Made by a program: the position numbers and the translations under genes. Positions 7,075 to 16,864 of a stretch of DNA of 64,000 bases are shown piece by piece; the stretch's first letter is position 1; each line of letters opens with the position of its first letter. Origin of the DNA: Fodinibius salicampi (lineage in GTDB: Bacteria; Bacteroidota; Rhodothermia; Balneolales; Balneolaceae); NCBI RefSeq assembly GCF_039545095.1, contig NZ_BAABRS010000001.1, positions 372,001 to 436,000 on the forward strand. Reading direction: 5' to 3'. Below the pieces are notes generated by a model. The model was not told the DNA's origin, made no database searches, and saw only the letters and a list, made by a program, of their open reading frames with translations.

Positions 7075-10000
7075 ATGAAGAAGCTTTTAGTACTGTTGCT
7101 GGTCCTGTTCTGGGGTGCCGGAGTACAGGCTCAGAACGGGGAGGATGCGGAATGGGATGTCAATAATCCCGGGGAACCCCATGAGGAGATCGAGTTTTCT
7201 ACAACCGAGGGTACCTGGATGAATTTGGATGTAAGTCCGGATGGAGATCAGGTGGTCTTCGATCTGCTGGGCGACATCTATATTATGCCTATGGAGGGAG
7301 GCGAAGCGACCGTATTGCGTGATAACCTGGCCTATGAGATACAGCCGCGCTTTAGTCCCGACGGAGAAAAGGTATCTTTTACCAGTGATGCCGGGGGCGG
7401 GGATAATATTTGGGTAATGGACACAGATGGATCCAATGCCCGACAGGTAACGGACGAGGATTTTCGCTTGCTGAACAATGCCGTTTGGACGCCCGACGGG
7501 GAATACCTTATCGCCCGAAAGCATTATACGTCCACCCGCTCGTTGGGAGCCGGGGAGATCTGGATGTATCATCATTCCGGCGGATCCGGAATACAGCTGG
7601 TAGAAAAGGCCAATGAACAGCAGGATATCGGTCAGCCGTTTCTTTCACCCGACGGACGCTATGTCTATTACAGTCAGAGCGTGTATCCCGGGGGATATTT
7701 CCAGTACAACAAAGACCCGAACAGCCAGATTTATGTCATTAACCGCTATGATCGGGAAACCGGGGAGACGAAGCGTATTACCGGCGGGGCTGGAGGAGCG
7801 ATCAGCCCGACGTTATCTCCGGATGGAGAGAAAATGGCCTTTATCAAGCGGGTGCGGACGAAAAGTGTACTGTATGTCCGCGATCTGGAGTCCGGTATTG
7901 AGCGGCCCGTCTATGATCAGTTGAGCAAAGACCATCAGGAGGCATGGGCAATTTTTGGTCCCTATTCCAATATCGACTGGACGCCCGACAGTGAGCAGTT
8001 GGTGTTCTGGGCAGAGGGAAAAATCCGAAAGTTGAATGTGGAAAATCAGGAAGCAGAAATTATTCCTTTTGAGGCTGATGTACGTCAGCAAATAGCGGAA
8101 GCCCTGGAATTTGAACAGAATCCCGCTCCCGAAACCTTTACGGCCAAAGCCATACGACATGCTGTAACGGCTCCCGATGGCGATTATATGGTCTTTAATG
8201 CCGCGGGTTATCTATGGACAAAAGAGCTTCCCAATGGCACGCCGGAACGGCTAACGGACGGGAATGCCTTTGAATTTGAGCCTTCATTCTCTCCCGATGG
8301 GAATTCACTGGTCTATGTAACGTGGAGCGATACGGCATTGGGGAAAATAAAGGTGCTGGATATGAACAATTCCAATGCGGAGCCCCAAACGCTCACCGAA
8401 CGCAAAGGCATTTACCGGCAGCCTTCTTTTTCACCTGACGGAGAAACCATCGTATACCGGCGCGAAGATGGTAATAATCAGCAGGGGCATGCCTATACGA
8501 ACGAGCCGGGAATTTATACCATGCCGGCTTCGGGTGGGGAAGGGACTCTGGTAACGGAAGACGGCTCGAATCCCCGGTTTAGTGCCAACGGAGAGCGCAT
8601 CTTTTATCTGGGAGGAAGCTATTTGGATAACTCATACGAAAGTGTCGACCTGTCCGGGAATGACAAGCGCGTGCACTTTACTTCCAAATATGGAAACAAT
8701 TTCGTTCCCAGTCCCGATAACCAGTGGGTGGCATTCAACCACCTTTTTAAGGTCTATATTGCCCCTATGCCCCGGGCCGGGAAAGAGATTGAGCTAAGCG
8801 CCGATACCAAAGCCATTCCGGTAACCCACGTTGCGGAAGATGCCGGAATTAATCTCCACTGGAGTAATGACGGTCAGCAGCTGCACTGGACACTGGGAGA
8901 AGAATATTTTTCGGTAGGGGTGCAGGAAGCTTTTGACTTCCTGGAAGGGGGAGCAACGGATAAGGAACTCCCCCTGGATACGAATGAGGGACTTGATATC
9001 GGACTGGAGATGGAAGCAGACCGTCCCGATGGAATCATGGCGCTGACCAATGCCCGTATCATCACCATGGATGGCGACAAGGTGATAGAGCAGGGAACCG
9101 TGGTTATTCGTAACAGTCGCATTGAAGAAGTGGGCGCTTCCGGTGAGGTGGACCTCCCTTCAAATGCTGAAGTTATGGATGTGGATGGCAAAACAATAAT
9201 GCCGGGTATTGTGGATGTTCATGCCCACATCGGCAACTTCCGGGAGGGATTGAGTCCCCAGCAGCAGTGGGAGTATTTTGCAAACCTCGCTTATGGCGTT
9301 ACTACAGCACACGATCCTTCCTCCAATACCGAAATGATTTTCTCTCATTCCGAAGCAGTAAAGGCCGGTCATATGGTGGGTCCGCGTATCTTTTCTACGG
9401 GACGTATTTTATACGGAGCCGAAGCAGAATTTAAGGCGGAGATTGATAATTACGAGGATGCCAAGTCTGCGCTGGAGCGGACCAAAGCGTTTGGGGCTTT
9501 TTCCGTGAAAAGCTACAACCAGCCCCGGCGCGATCAGCGACAGCAGGTAATTAAGGCGGCCCGGGAACTGGAATTATTGGTATTGCCGGAAGGGGGATCG
9601 ACCTTTACGCACAATATGAGCATGATTATGGATGGTCATACGGGAATAGAGCATAATATCCCGGTCTACCCAGTGTATAAGGATGTTCATGAGCTATGGA
9701 GCGCCAGTGGTACGGATTACACTCCCACGCTGGTTGTCAATTATGGCAGTGTAAGCGGGGAATACTATTGGTATCAGAACACCAAGGTCTGGGAGAAAGA
9801 GCGGCTGCTTAACTTTACGCCCCGCAGTATTGTCGATTCCCGATCGCGTCACCGTAAGATGATTCCGCAGGAAGAGTACGAAAACGGACACATATTGAGT
9901 GCCGCAACCGCCAAAAACCTGCAGCGTAACGGCGTAAATGTGAATCTCGGTTCACACGGACAACTTCAGGGACTTGGAGCCCACTGGGAACTCTGGATGA

Positions 10001-10365
10001 TGCACCAGGGAGGAATGACCGAGCTGGAAGCCCTACAGGTTGCCACTATTAACGGAGCTCGTTACCTGGGGATGGATCATGAGCTGGGATCTATTGAAGA
10101 AGGAAAGCTCGCAGATCTTATTATCATTGATGGAAATCCGCTGGAGAATATTCGCGATACGGAAAAGGTAACCCACACGATGGTTAATGGAAGGCTGTAT
10201 GATGCCGCTACTATGAATGAAACAGGAACGCGAGAAAAAGAGCGGCTGCCGTTTTGGTGGGAGCAGGAAGGGTATCCCGCTAATTTTGATTGGCATGCCC
10301 AAACGGATGCTCACGGTCATATACAGTGCAGCTGTGGATATCAGCCGGCTTATCTAATGGAATAG
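7075..10365 (+). CDS. exported PD40/TolB-propeller amidohydrolase
   Basis: The protein has 1096 residues with a signal peptide ending near VQAQ (residue 20). Residues ~40-640 hold repeated PD40/TolB beta-propeller units, recognisable by recurring SPDG(E/N) turns. Residues ~650-1070 are a metal-dependent amidohydrolase domain with the metal-binding pair HAH (His716, His718) after IMPGIVDV, a further histidine in GIEHNIPVY, and a GSHGQ loop. The C-terminal ADLIIIDGNPL is typical of the amidohydrolase small beta-sandwich. The fusion is common among secreted proteins of Bacteroidota and probably acts on peptides or cyclic amides in the periplasm; the substrate is unknown. The propeller may gate the active site, as in S9 peptidases. 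Confidence 0.9.
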   Translation: MKKLLVLLLVLFWGAGVQAQNGEDAEWDVNNPGEPHEEIEFSTTEGTWMNLDVSPDGDQVVFDLLGDIYIMPMEGGEATVLRDNLAYEIQPRFSPDGEKVSFTSDAGGGDNIWVMDTDGSNARQVTDEDFRLLNNAVWTPDGEYLIARKHYTSTRSLGAGEIWMYHHSGGSGIQLVEKANEQQDIGQPFLSPDGRYVYYSQSVYPGGYFQYNKDPNSQIYVINRYDRETGETKRITGGAGGAISPTLSPDGEKMAFIKRVRTKSVLYVRDLESGIERPVYDQLSKDHQEAWAIFGPYSNIDWTPDSEQLVFWAEGKIRKLNVENQEAEIIPFEADVRQQIAEALEFEQNPAPETFTAKAIRHAVTAPDGDYMVFNAAGYLWTKELPNGTPERLTDGNAFEFEPSFSPDGNSLVYVTWSDTALGKIKVLDMNNSNAEPQTLTERKGIYRQPSFSPDGETIVYRREDGNNQQGHAYTNEPGIYTMPASGGEGTLVTEDGSNPRFSANGERIFYLGGSYLDNSYESVDLSGNDKRVHFTSKYGNNFVPSPDNQWVAFNHLFKVYIAPMPRAGKEIELSADTKAIPVTHVAEDAGINLHWSNDGQQLHWTLGEEYFSVGVQEAFDFLEGGATDKELPLDTNEGLDIGLEMEADRPDGIMALTNARIITMDGDKVIEQGTVVIRNSRIEEVGASGEVDLPSNAEVMDVDGKTIMPGIVDVHAHIGNFREGLSPQQQWEYFANLAYGVTTAHDPSSNTEMIFSHSEAVKAGHMVGPRIFSTGRILYGAEAEFKAEIDNYEDAKSALERTKAFGAFSVKSYNQPRRDQRQQVIKAARELELLVLPEGGSTFTHNMSMIMDGHTGIEHNIPVYPVYKDVHELWSASGTDYTPTLVVNYGSVSGEYYWYQNTKVWEKERLLNFTPRSIVDSRSRHRKMIPQEEYENGHILSAATAKNLQRNGVNVNLGSHGQLQGLGAHWELWMMHQGGMTELEALQVATINGARYLGMDHELGSIEEGKLADLIIIDGNPLENIRDTEKVTHTMVNGRLYDAATMNETGTREKERLPFWWEQEGYPANFDWHAQTDAHGHIQCSCGYQPAYLME

Positions 10366-10395
10366 AAAGGGAAATTAATGTGCAGTACATATAAT

Positions 10396-10572
10396 CCGTT
10401 TAGTGGTTGGCTTTTAATGGTAACTCTATGTCATCCCGGACTTGATCCGAGATCTCGCAGGGGTAGTCTACGTTGATCTTCTTTCCGTTCTTGTATCAAC
10501 GTTACTATAATTATTATGAGATCCTGAAACTAGTTCAGGATGACATAATAGCTGTTTTTAGTCACTAAACGG
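10396..10572. repeat. nested palindromic repeat (REP/BIME-like element)
   Basis: Two 28-base arms, 10429-10456 and 10518-10545, are imperfect inverted copies, both starting or ending with TGTCATCC. Each arm is itself a small palindrome (CGGA-CTTGA-TCCG and TCCTGAA-ACTAG-TTCAGGA). Inside is ACGTTGAT...ATCAACGT. The outer ends are CCGTTTAGTG (10396-10405) and CACTAAACGG (10563-10572). The arm sequence resembles the TGTCATCCTGAAC-type repeats scattered through many bacterial genomes. This is probably a dispersed non-coding element lying between the amidohydrolase and fur. Confidence 0.75.
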
Positions 10573-10590
10573 GAAACAGACTATATATAA

Positions 10591-10620
10591 ATAAAAAGGC
10601 CCTGTGCTAATCACAGGGCC
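10591..10620 (-). terminator. intrinsic terminator of the fur-like gene
   Basis: GGCCCTGTG-CTAAT-CACAGGGCC (598-606 / 612-620 of the 10 kb block) is a perfect 9-base stem. Read on the minus strand it is followed by TTTTTAT, and it lies 48 bases beyond the stop of the Fur-family gene. Confidence 0.85.
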
Positions 10621-10667
10621 ATTGACATTAAAAAAAATGTTATCAGTGGGAGGTAAGGAAAACCTAA

Positions 10668-11168
10668 TTATGCAGCGGAAGGCTCTTTCTCATCCGCTTC
10701 CTGACGCTCTTTGCAGGCTTCCTGATCTTTGCAAACTCCAAAAAAGTGCAGAGAGTGACCGGTGATATTAACTTCGTGGATTTTTTCCATCATATCCTTT
10801 ATTTCCTGGATACGCGGATCACAGAATTCCAGGACCATACCACACTCTTTGCAAATTATATGATCGTGTTGCTGGTAAGCGTATGCCCGTTCGTAATGGT
10901 ATTGGTTTTTGCCAAATTGCTGTCGCTGTACCAATCCGCATTCAACGAGTAGATCGAGCGTGTTATAGACCGTAGCGCGCGAGACTCGTGTGCCCCCTTC
11001 CTTCATATTGAAAAAGATATCATCAGCATCAAAATGACCATCGGCACGGTAAATTTCTTCCAGTACCATAAAGCGCTCGGGAGTCTGCCGCTGATTATGC
11101 TCCTTTAAATAAGAGCTGAAAATTTCTTTTACGAGGTCAATTGTTTCTTCTTTCGCCGGATGTGCCAT
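10668..11168 (-). CDS. Fur-family metal-dependent repressor
   Basis: The protein has 166 residues. It has an N-terminal winged helix with TVYNTLDLLVECGLV, the metal-binding motif HDHIICKECG, and a C-terminal CKDQEAC cysteine pair. These fit Fur/PerR/Zur proteins, which use iron or zinc as co-repressor or sense peroxide. The CxxC structural zinc site (CKEC) is present. Whether it is Fur or PerR cannot be settled. A short charged tail (residues ~150-166) extends beyond the usual end. It is divergent from the acyl-CoA synthetase across 193 bases that contain an inverted repeat which could be its own operator. It is followed by its own terminator. Confidence 0.9.
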   Translation of the reverse strand: MAHPAKEETIDLVKEIFSSYLKEHNQRQTPERFMVLEEIYRADGHFDADDIFFNMKEGGTRVSRATVYNTLDLLVECGLVQRQQFGKNQYHYERAYAYQQHDHIICKECGMVLEFCDPRIQEIKDMMEKIHEVNITGHSLHFFGVCKDQEACKERQEADEKEPSAA

Positions 11169-11233
11169 GCTATCATTTTTCTTTTAATATAAGAAATACA
11201 AGTACTGAATAAAATAGGATCCTTTCAACAATT

Positions 11234-11257
11234 CTTACTTTATTACATAATAGTAAG
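11234..11257. promoter_or_regulatory. inverted repeat between fur and acyl-CoA synthetase, possible operator
   Basis: CTTACT (11234-11239) and AGTAAG (11252-11257) flank ATTA-CA-TAAT. The AT-rich, roughly symmetric layout is like Fur/PerR boxes, and it sits in the divergent promoter region of the Fur-family gene. Its function is inferred from position only. Confidence 0.35.
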
Positions 11258-11361
11258 TGCTGAAGTTTCATTTCAAAATGTTATATTCATTTATCTATCC
11301 TAAGATCAAGCATAGCATGGGGTATTGCGGCTAATTAATTAGTAATAAAATTTATAATTAT

Positions 11362-13245
11362 ATGCCTACAGTAGTAGCGTTTGAAACACTAACTGAGCTT
11401 TTTCAGAACCTTGCTAATAAATATCGCGGGACCGATAAAACAGCCTTTGCGCGTAAACCGGCCAGCGATGCTCCCTATGAAACCATAAACTGGGACCAGG
11501 TTTCCGAAGATGTTCATCATTTGGCCGCCTTTTTAATTGAGAAGGGTGTTGAATCCGGCGACCGTGTGGCCATTTTAAGTGAAAACAGGTATGAATGGGC
11601 CTTGGTGGATTTAGCCCTGCAGCTTATTGGTGGCATTAATGTATCTCTCTATACTACGCTTCCAGCCGGACAGTGTGAGTATATTCTGCAGGATTCAGAA
11701 GCAAAACTCTTTTTTGTCTCTACCGGAATACAGCTTAAAAAAGCGCATGAGATTTTTGACAGATGCGATGATATCCAGCGGGTTATTGCATTTGATGAAC
11801 CTAATATTGAACGCTTTTTGGATGAGCCATATGTCAACTTGTTCGAGGATGCTATGATAGAAGGGGCCAAAAGATTCCCTGAAGTTGAGGAGGAGATAAA
11901 GCAACGGAGCAAATCGATCGCCCCGGAAGATTTGGCTACGCTTATTTATACATCCGGAACGACAGGAAAGCCTAAAGGGGTGATGCTAACTCATCGAAAT
12001 ATTGTAAGTAATATTAAGGCAGCTCACCAGCTTATCAATATCAATCAGGATGATCGGTGTCTTTCCTTTTTACCGCTTTGCCACTCTTTTGAGCGAACGG
12101 CAGGCTATTATGCCATGCTGGCCGGAGGCGCGGAAATCTATTATGCAGAAAGCGTGGATACGGTGGCTAAAAATATGACGGAAGCCAGTCCTACAATCGT
12201 TATGAGTGTACCCCGCCTGTTTGAAAAGATATACAATCTCGTAACAAAAAGTGTTGAGGAGGGATCTGCCGTTAAAAAGAAGATATTTGAATGGGCACAG
12301 TCCGTGGGCCAAAAATACGCTGACGGGGAACGCGGACTGATAACGATGCAGAAGAAACTGGCGGATAAGCTGGTATTTGATAAACTGAAAGAACGTACCG
12401 GTGGACGTATACGATTTTTCGTTTCAGGCGGGGCAGCTTTACCGGCGGAGATAGGTACGTTCTTTATGGGGGCTGGCCTGAATATTATTGAGGGTTATGG
12501 ACTTACAGAAACATCTCCTATTATGTGTTGTAATACCCTTGGAAATGAAATAATGGGAACCGTCGGACGGGTACTTCCGGGTGTAACGGTAGCAATTCAG
12601 CGGTTGGAAGACAGTGAGATTGTGACCGCGCTAAGTGGTGAGGATTATCCGACTTCCATAGATACGGAACAGGGAGAGATTTTATGTAAGGGGCCCAATG
12701 TAATGAAGGGATATTGGAAAAATGACGAGGCCACACATGAAATGATAGACAATGAAGGATATCTGCATACCGGAGATGTGGGTAAATTTGTAGACGGGAA
12801 GCTTCAAATTACCGATCGTATCAAGCATATGATTGTAAATGCCGGAGGGAAGAATATCTACCCGGGACCAATAGAAGATCTCTTTAAAACAAGTAAGTGG
12901 ATTGATCAACTGGTGGTGGTAGGAGAGCGCAAACCGTATATGGCTGCGCTGATTGTACCTGATTTTGAAGCTCTTGAGGATTACGCCGAAGATGAGAATA
13001 TGACTTATGGAAGTATAAGTGAGCTAATTAATGAAGAGAGAGTACAAAAGATTTACCGAAATGAGATTCACAGCTATTCTAAGGAATTGGCTTCACACGA
13101 GAAAATCCGGGATTTTAGGTTGGTTTCCAATGAGTTTACGGTGGAAAGTGGTGAATTGACGCCCACCTTAAAAGTAAAACGACGCATTGTAGAGGATAAG
13201 TACGGCCATTTGATAGAGGATATTTTTAGCAATTCCAAGGTCTGA
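11362..13245 (+). CDS. long-chain acyl-CoA synthetase (AMP-forming)
   Basis: The protein has 627 residues and belongs to the ANL adenylating superfamily. The ATP/AMP signature IYTSGTTGKPKGVMLTH lies near residues 195-211, the motif GYGLTETSP near 378, and GYLHTGDVG/TDRIKHMI in the C-terminal lid. The length and the KHMIVNAGGKNIYP segment match bacterial long-chain (FadD/FAA1-like) enzymes, which make acyl-CoA from free fatty acid, ATP and CoA for beta-oxidation or phospholipid synthesis. It is followed 33 bases later by a small membrane protein on the same strand. The short N-terminus agrees with the family start. Confidence 0.93.
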   Translation: MPTVVAFETLTELFQNLANKYRGTDKTAFARKPASDAPYETINWDQVSEDVHHLAAFLIEKGVESGDRVAILSENRYEWALVDLALQLIGGINVSLYTTLPAGQCEYILQDSEAKLFFVSTGIQLKKAHEIFDRCDDIQRVIAFDEPNIERFLDEPYVNLFEDAMIEGAKRFPEVEEEIKQRSKSIAPEDLATLIYTSGTTGKPKGVMLTHRNIVSNIKAAHQLININQDDRCLSFLPLCHSFERTAGYYAMLAGGAEIYYAESVDTVAKNMTEASPTIVMSVPRLFEKIYNLVTKSVEEGSAVKKKIFEWAQSVGQKYADGERGLITMQKKLADKLVFDKLKERTGGRIRFFVSGGAALPAEIGTFFMGAGLNIIEGYGLTETSPIMCCNTLGNEIMGTVGRVLPGVTVAIQRLEDSEIVTALSGEDYPTSIDTEQGEILCKGPNVMKGYWKNDEATHEMIDNEGYLHTGDVGKFVDGKLQITDRIKHMIVNAGGKNIYPGPIEDLFKTSKWIDQLVVVGERKPYMAALIVPDFEALEDYAEDENMTYGSISELINEERVQKIYRNEIHSYSKELASHEKIRDFRLVSNEFTVESGELTPTLKVKRRIVEDKYGHLIEDIFSNSKV

Positions 13246-13278
13246 TTATTGGTTATATTCAAGTGTTCCTGACTCTTC

Positions 13279-13755
13279 ATGTCGTACCAAACGTTTTATT
13301 CTCTCCACATCTATTCTTATGTAATATGGTTGCTGGCTTTTGCCGGGAGCCTTTTATTGGCATCCAAAGTCAGGGAAGAGACTGATGTCCACCGAAAACG
13401 GCAATATATCCGGTACGAACGATTAATCACGAATATAGGTGCCCATCTGGCGGCCCTGGGAATCTTGATATCCGGTGGAGGGATGGTTTCGCTGGAAGAG
13501 GGGCCGCGATGGGGATGGTTTGATTTTCAAGAACATACCTGGCTCGCCGTAAAACAGCTTTTCTTTGTTCTTATTTTGGTGTGTATAGGGTTTTCCATAA
13601 AACGAAGCCGAGCTCTTAAAAGAGAGATTCGGAATTTCGATCAAGTAATGAATGATCGTATTTCCCAAAAATGGTCCTCAGCCTATCGGATGTCACTTTT
13701 GGTCTATATGCTGGTATTAATGAATACCTTTTTAGGATTTGTGAAGCCTTTTTGA
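13279..13755 (+). CDS. small four-helix membrane protein, HemJ/CopD/DUF2269-like
   Basis: The protein has 158 residues and four predicted membrane segments (about 10-28, 48-68, 85-107 and 133-152). A histidine in the first segment (YSLHIYSYVIW) and another in the second (GAHLAALG) recall the haem- or copper-binding histidines of the HemJ/CopD/DUF2269 group, but no motif is decisive. It starts 33 bases after the acyl-CoA synthetase stop and probably shares its transcript. I do not assign a function. Confidence 0.7.
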   Translation: MSYQTFYSLHIYSYVIWLLAFAGSLLLASKVREETDVHRKRQYIRYERLITNIGAHLAALGILISGGGMVSLEEGPRWGWFDFQEHTWLAVKQLFFVLILVCIGFSIKRSRALKREIRNFDQVMNDRISQKWSSAYRMSLLVYMLVLMNTFLGFVKPF

Positions 13756-14098
13756 TCAATTTCCAAGGGAGATAGATTATTGAATTAAAAAGGGTAAGGC
13801 AGAGAATTTTGTATAACACCCTCACTCTCTTTGATGCTTTTCCATAACAGACTCTCCAAAATTTTCTTATCTACTAAATTATGTAAAAAGAGTTTTTATT
13901 TAGGGTTTGATTTCAAATATTATCTGCAATATAGATTGTCACAAGACAGTACAAAAATGGGAACGTGGTGGGATCAGGCTCATATCGGGAAATGGGAATT
14001 TAAAAATAATCAAGTATTATTGGGGAGACAACTCCACCAAAGAATTGCCATTATTGATCTAGCTATATTCAAACTAAAAGTATTAGGTAGAGATAGTT
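13756..14098. other. 343-base intergenic stretch upstream of the DUF5695 gene
   Basis: There is no RNA gene or convincing coding region. A 93-codon plus-strand frame at 13831-14112 overlaps the next start by 14 bases and has no recognisable domain; I regard it as chance but cannot exclude a small leader protein. The base composition is AT-rich, as expected of a promoter region. Confidence 0.4.
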
Positions 14099-16849
14099 AT
14101 GAAATCTTTTAGGAAGAAAGTTCTCCCGGCTTTGCCGGTATTTTTGTATGCACTGCTTTTAATTTTGTGTGTTAGTCTAGAAGTATCCGCCCAAAATGAT
14201 GAAACGGATAATATCACTCCCACACTGGGACTTGAACAAGGCTATCTGGATTTTGAAATTCCCAACTTTCGGTTGAAGCTCGTCAAGGCTTCACAGACAA
14301 TAGCTGCATTAGAGCCCAAAGGAGAAGGAGGGTTCGATTTTACGCCCGCCGACTGGCTGGAACGGCGCAATGGAGATGGCTATTACCATTTGGGAGATCT
14401 TACACTGCGCTTAAGAACCGGAAAATCAGGTGAATGGACTAGGTACTCAACAGCCGATAAGCGTGCCCCGGTAAAAGCATTGGAGTCATCATCTTTTTTG
14501 GCTGGAGCGCTGCTTAATCCCACCTTAGACGAGGATATACCGTTGCAGGTCCGAAGGTATTGGCAGGTAAAAGAGGGAAATCTTGTATTACGTTTTGAAT
14601 TAGAAAATACGGGTAATGAAGCTGTTGAGGTGGGCGGACTTGGTATTCCCATGGTTTTTAATAATATCCTGCATGAGCGTGATTTGGAAGAAGCCCATGC
14701 GAAGTGCTCTTTTTATGATCCGTATATTGGACAGGATGCCGGGTACTTGCAGGTGACCCGTTTGAATGGTCAGGGTCCGGCACTTATTGTAGCACCGGAT
14801 AAAAATAAATCCACTTCCTTTGAATCCTATAAGCCTCTGCTGGCAGATTCCACACAAAAGGGGATTACCTTTGAGGGATTTCATGAGTGGATGGTCCATA
14901 CGGAAGCCTATGAACAAAACGAATGGAAAGATGCCGATAATTGGAATGAGACTACCTCTGCTGTAATAGTACCGGGGGAAAGCCGCAGTTATGGCATAAA
15001 ATTTCTGCTTTCGGATACCATCCGTGATATTGAAGAAACCCTGGTAGAAAACGAGCATCCTGTTGCCAAAGGAATGCCCGGCTATGTATTACCGCAGGAT
15101 CAAGAGGGACAGCTTTTTCTGAAATATACACAGGATATAGCGTCTGTGTCTGTAGAGCCGGAAGGATTATTGCAAATAAATCGTAGCGGTACTACCCAAA
15201 ACGGTTGGAACCGAATTAAGATAAATGGTGAAGAGTGGGGACGTGCCCGGCTAACGGTTACCTACCAGGATGGGGTTAAGCAGTCGGTTCATTACAAGGT
15301 AATTAAGCCGGAATCGGAGGTCGTAGACGATATGGGCGATTTTCTTACAACAGAACAGTGGTTTGACGAGCAAAATGATCCCTTTAACCGAGCCCCATCA
15401 GTTATTAGCTACGATTATGGGAAAAAAGAGCAGGTACGCCAAGATAATCGCGCCTGGATCGCGGGATTAAGTGATGAGGGGGGAGCTGGTTCCTGGCTTG
15501 CTGCAGTTATGAAACAGCTTGTTGATCCCGATCGCGAAGAAATAAAAAAGCTGGAAGCTTTTGTCGATAATACCTTGTGGGGAGGGATTCAATACAGCGA
15601 GGGGGAGCAAAAGTACGGGGTTCGTAAAAGTATGTTTTACTATGAACCAGATGAGATGCCGGAGGGCACCTACAGCGAGGATGTTAATTTTGGGGGATGG
15701 TCGAGCTGGAGTAAAGAAGAAGCCCGGTCGGTCGGGCGATCTTATAATTATCCCCACGTGGCTGCGGCCTATTGGGTGTTGTATCGCCTGGCACGCAATC
15801 ATGAGGGACTGGTAACTAACCATCCCTGGGACTGGTACCTGGAGCGGGCTTATGAAACCTCGGAAGCCATGGTTGAGTATGCCCCGCACTACGCCCAGTA
15901 CGGACAGATGGAGGGAACTGTGTTTTTACTGATTCTAAAAGACCTCCAAAGGGAAGGTTGGGAACAGGCGGCGTCCCTTGAAGAAACAATGCGGGAGCGA
16001 GCCGAACTTTGGGAGTCTCTTCCATTTCCATTCGGCAGCGAAATGCCCTGGGATTCCACCGGACAGGAAGAGGTCTACGCCTGGTGCAAGTATTTTGGCT
16101 TTGATCAAAAAGCCAGGGTTACGTTGAATGCAATTCTTGGATATATGCCAACCGTACCCCATTGGGGATATAATGGAAGCGCTCGGCGTTATTGGGACTT
16201 TCTTTATGCCGGTAAGCTAAGCCGTATTGAACGGCAGCTGCATCATTACGGATCGGGATTAAATGCTATCCCCGTGTTGACGGAATACCGGGAAAATCCC
16301 GAAGATTACCACTTGCTCAGAGTAGGTTATGGTGGATTGATGGGATCCATAGCGAATGTCACGCAGGATGGTTTCGGTCCGGCAGCATTTCATAGCTTTC
16401 CTTCTACTTTGGCAATTGATGGTTATTCAGGAGATTACGGATCCGGTTTCTTTGGGCATGCCGTAAATACCGGGACCTATGTAATTGACCATCCCGAGTT
16501 CGGGTGGCAGACTTTCGGTGGAAATTTAGAACACAGCGAAAACTGGATTACAGTAGAACCCCTGAATTCAGCACGTTCCCGGTTTTATTTGGCCCCCATG
16601 GGACTATGGCTTACCCTGGATGCCGGTAAGTTTGATAAAATTCGGTTTAATCCCGATACAAAGGAAGTACAGTTGGTATTTGAAGAAGAAAACGAGTTTA
16701 CCAAGGAAGCTCGCCTGCGTATTAACCAACCGGCTAAAAAAGAAATAGTAGGTACTTTCAAACCACAAACCGAATGGGAAAAGGAACGCGGGGCATTTGT
16801 CATTCCACTCGGTAAAGCAAACAACAAAGTGAATCTTGATAGCAACTAA
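14099..16849 (+). CDS. exported DUF5695-like protein
   Basis: The protein has 916 residues with a signal peptide (residues ~1-32, ending VSAQ). The N-terminal half (40-330) is beta-rich, with phrases such as RYWQVKEGNLVLRFEL that resemble sugar-enzyme supersandwich domains. The C-terminal half (~430-760) is helical and resembles alpha/alpha barrels of glycoside hydrolases or lyases, rich in Trp and Tyr. It matches my memory of the DUF5695 family, whose members look like carbohydrate-active enzymes but lack a proven reaction. It precedes the DUF885 gene by 15 bases and so probably forms an operon with it. A glycan-processing role is inference. Confidence 0.65.
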   Translation: MKSFRKKVLPALPVFLYALLLILCVSLEVSAQNDETDNITPTLGLEQGYLDFEIPNFRLKLVKASQTIAALEPKGEGGFDFTPADWLERRNGDGYYHLGDLTLRLRTGKSGEWTRYSTADKRAPVKALESSSFLAGALLNPTLDEDIPLQVRRYWQVKEGNLVLRFELENTGNEAVEVGGLGIPMVFNNILHERDLEEAHAKCSFYDPYIGQDAGYLQVTRLNGQGPALIVAPDKNKSTSFESYKPLLADSTQKGITFEGFHEWMVHTEAYEQNEWKDADNWNETTSAVIVPGESRSYGIKFLLSDTIRDIEETLVENEHPVAKGMPGYVLPQDQEGQLFLKYTQDIASVSVEPEGLLQINRSGTTQNGWNRIKINGEEWGRARLTVTYQDGVKQSVHYKVIKPESEVVDDMGDFLTTEQWFDEQNDPFNRAPSVISYDYGKKEQVRQDNRAWIAGLSDEGGAGSWLAAVMKQLVDPDREEIKKLEAFVDNTLWGGIQYSEGEQKYGVRKSMFYYEPDEMPEGTYSEDVNFGGWSSWSKEEARSVGRSYNYPHVAAAYWVLYRLARNHEGLVTNHPWDWYLERAYETSEAMVEYAPHYAQYGQMEGTVFLLILKDLQREGWEQAASLEETMRERAELWESLPFPFGSEMPWDSTGQEEVYAWCKYFGFDQKARVTLNAILGYMPTVPHWGYNGSARRYWDFLYAGKLSRIERQLHHYGSGLNAIPVLTEYRENPEDYHLLRVGYGGLMGSIANVTQDGFGPAAFHSFPSTLAIDGYSGDYGSGFFGHAVNTGTYVIDHPEFGWQTFGGNLEHSENWITVEPLNSARSRFYLAPMGLWLTLDAGKFDKIRFNPDTKEVQLVFEEENEFTKEARLRINQPAKKEIVGTFKPQTEWEKERGAFVIPLGKANNKVNLDSN

Positions 16850-16864
16850 TTATACAGGGTAACT

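Noticed and set aside
13831-14112. 93-codon frame before the DUF5695 gene
   Set aside because: AT-rich composition with no domain, and it overlaps the next start; more likely chance. Kept as a note in the gap entry.
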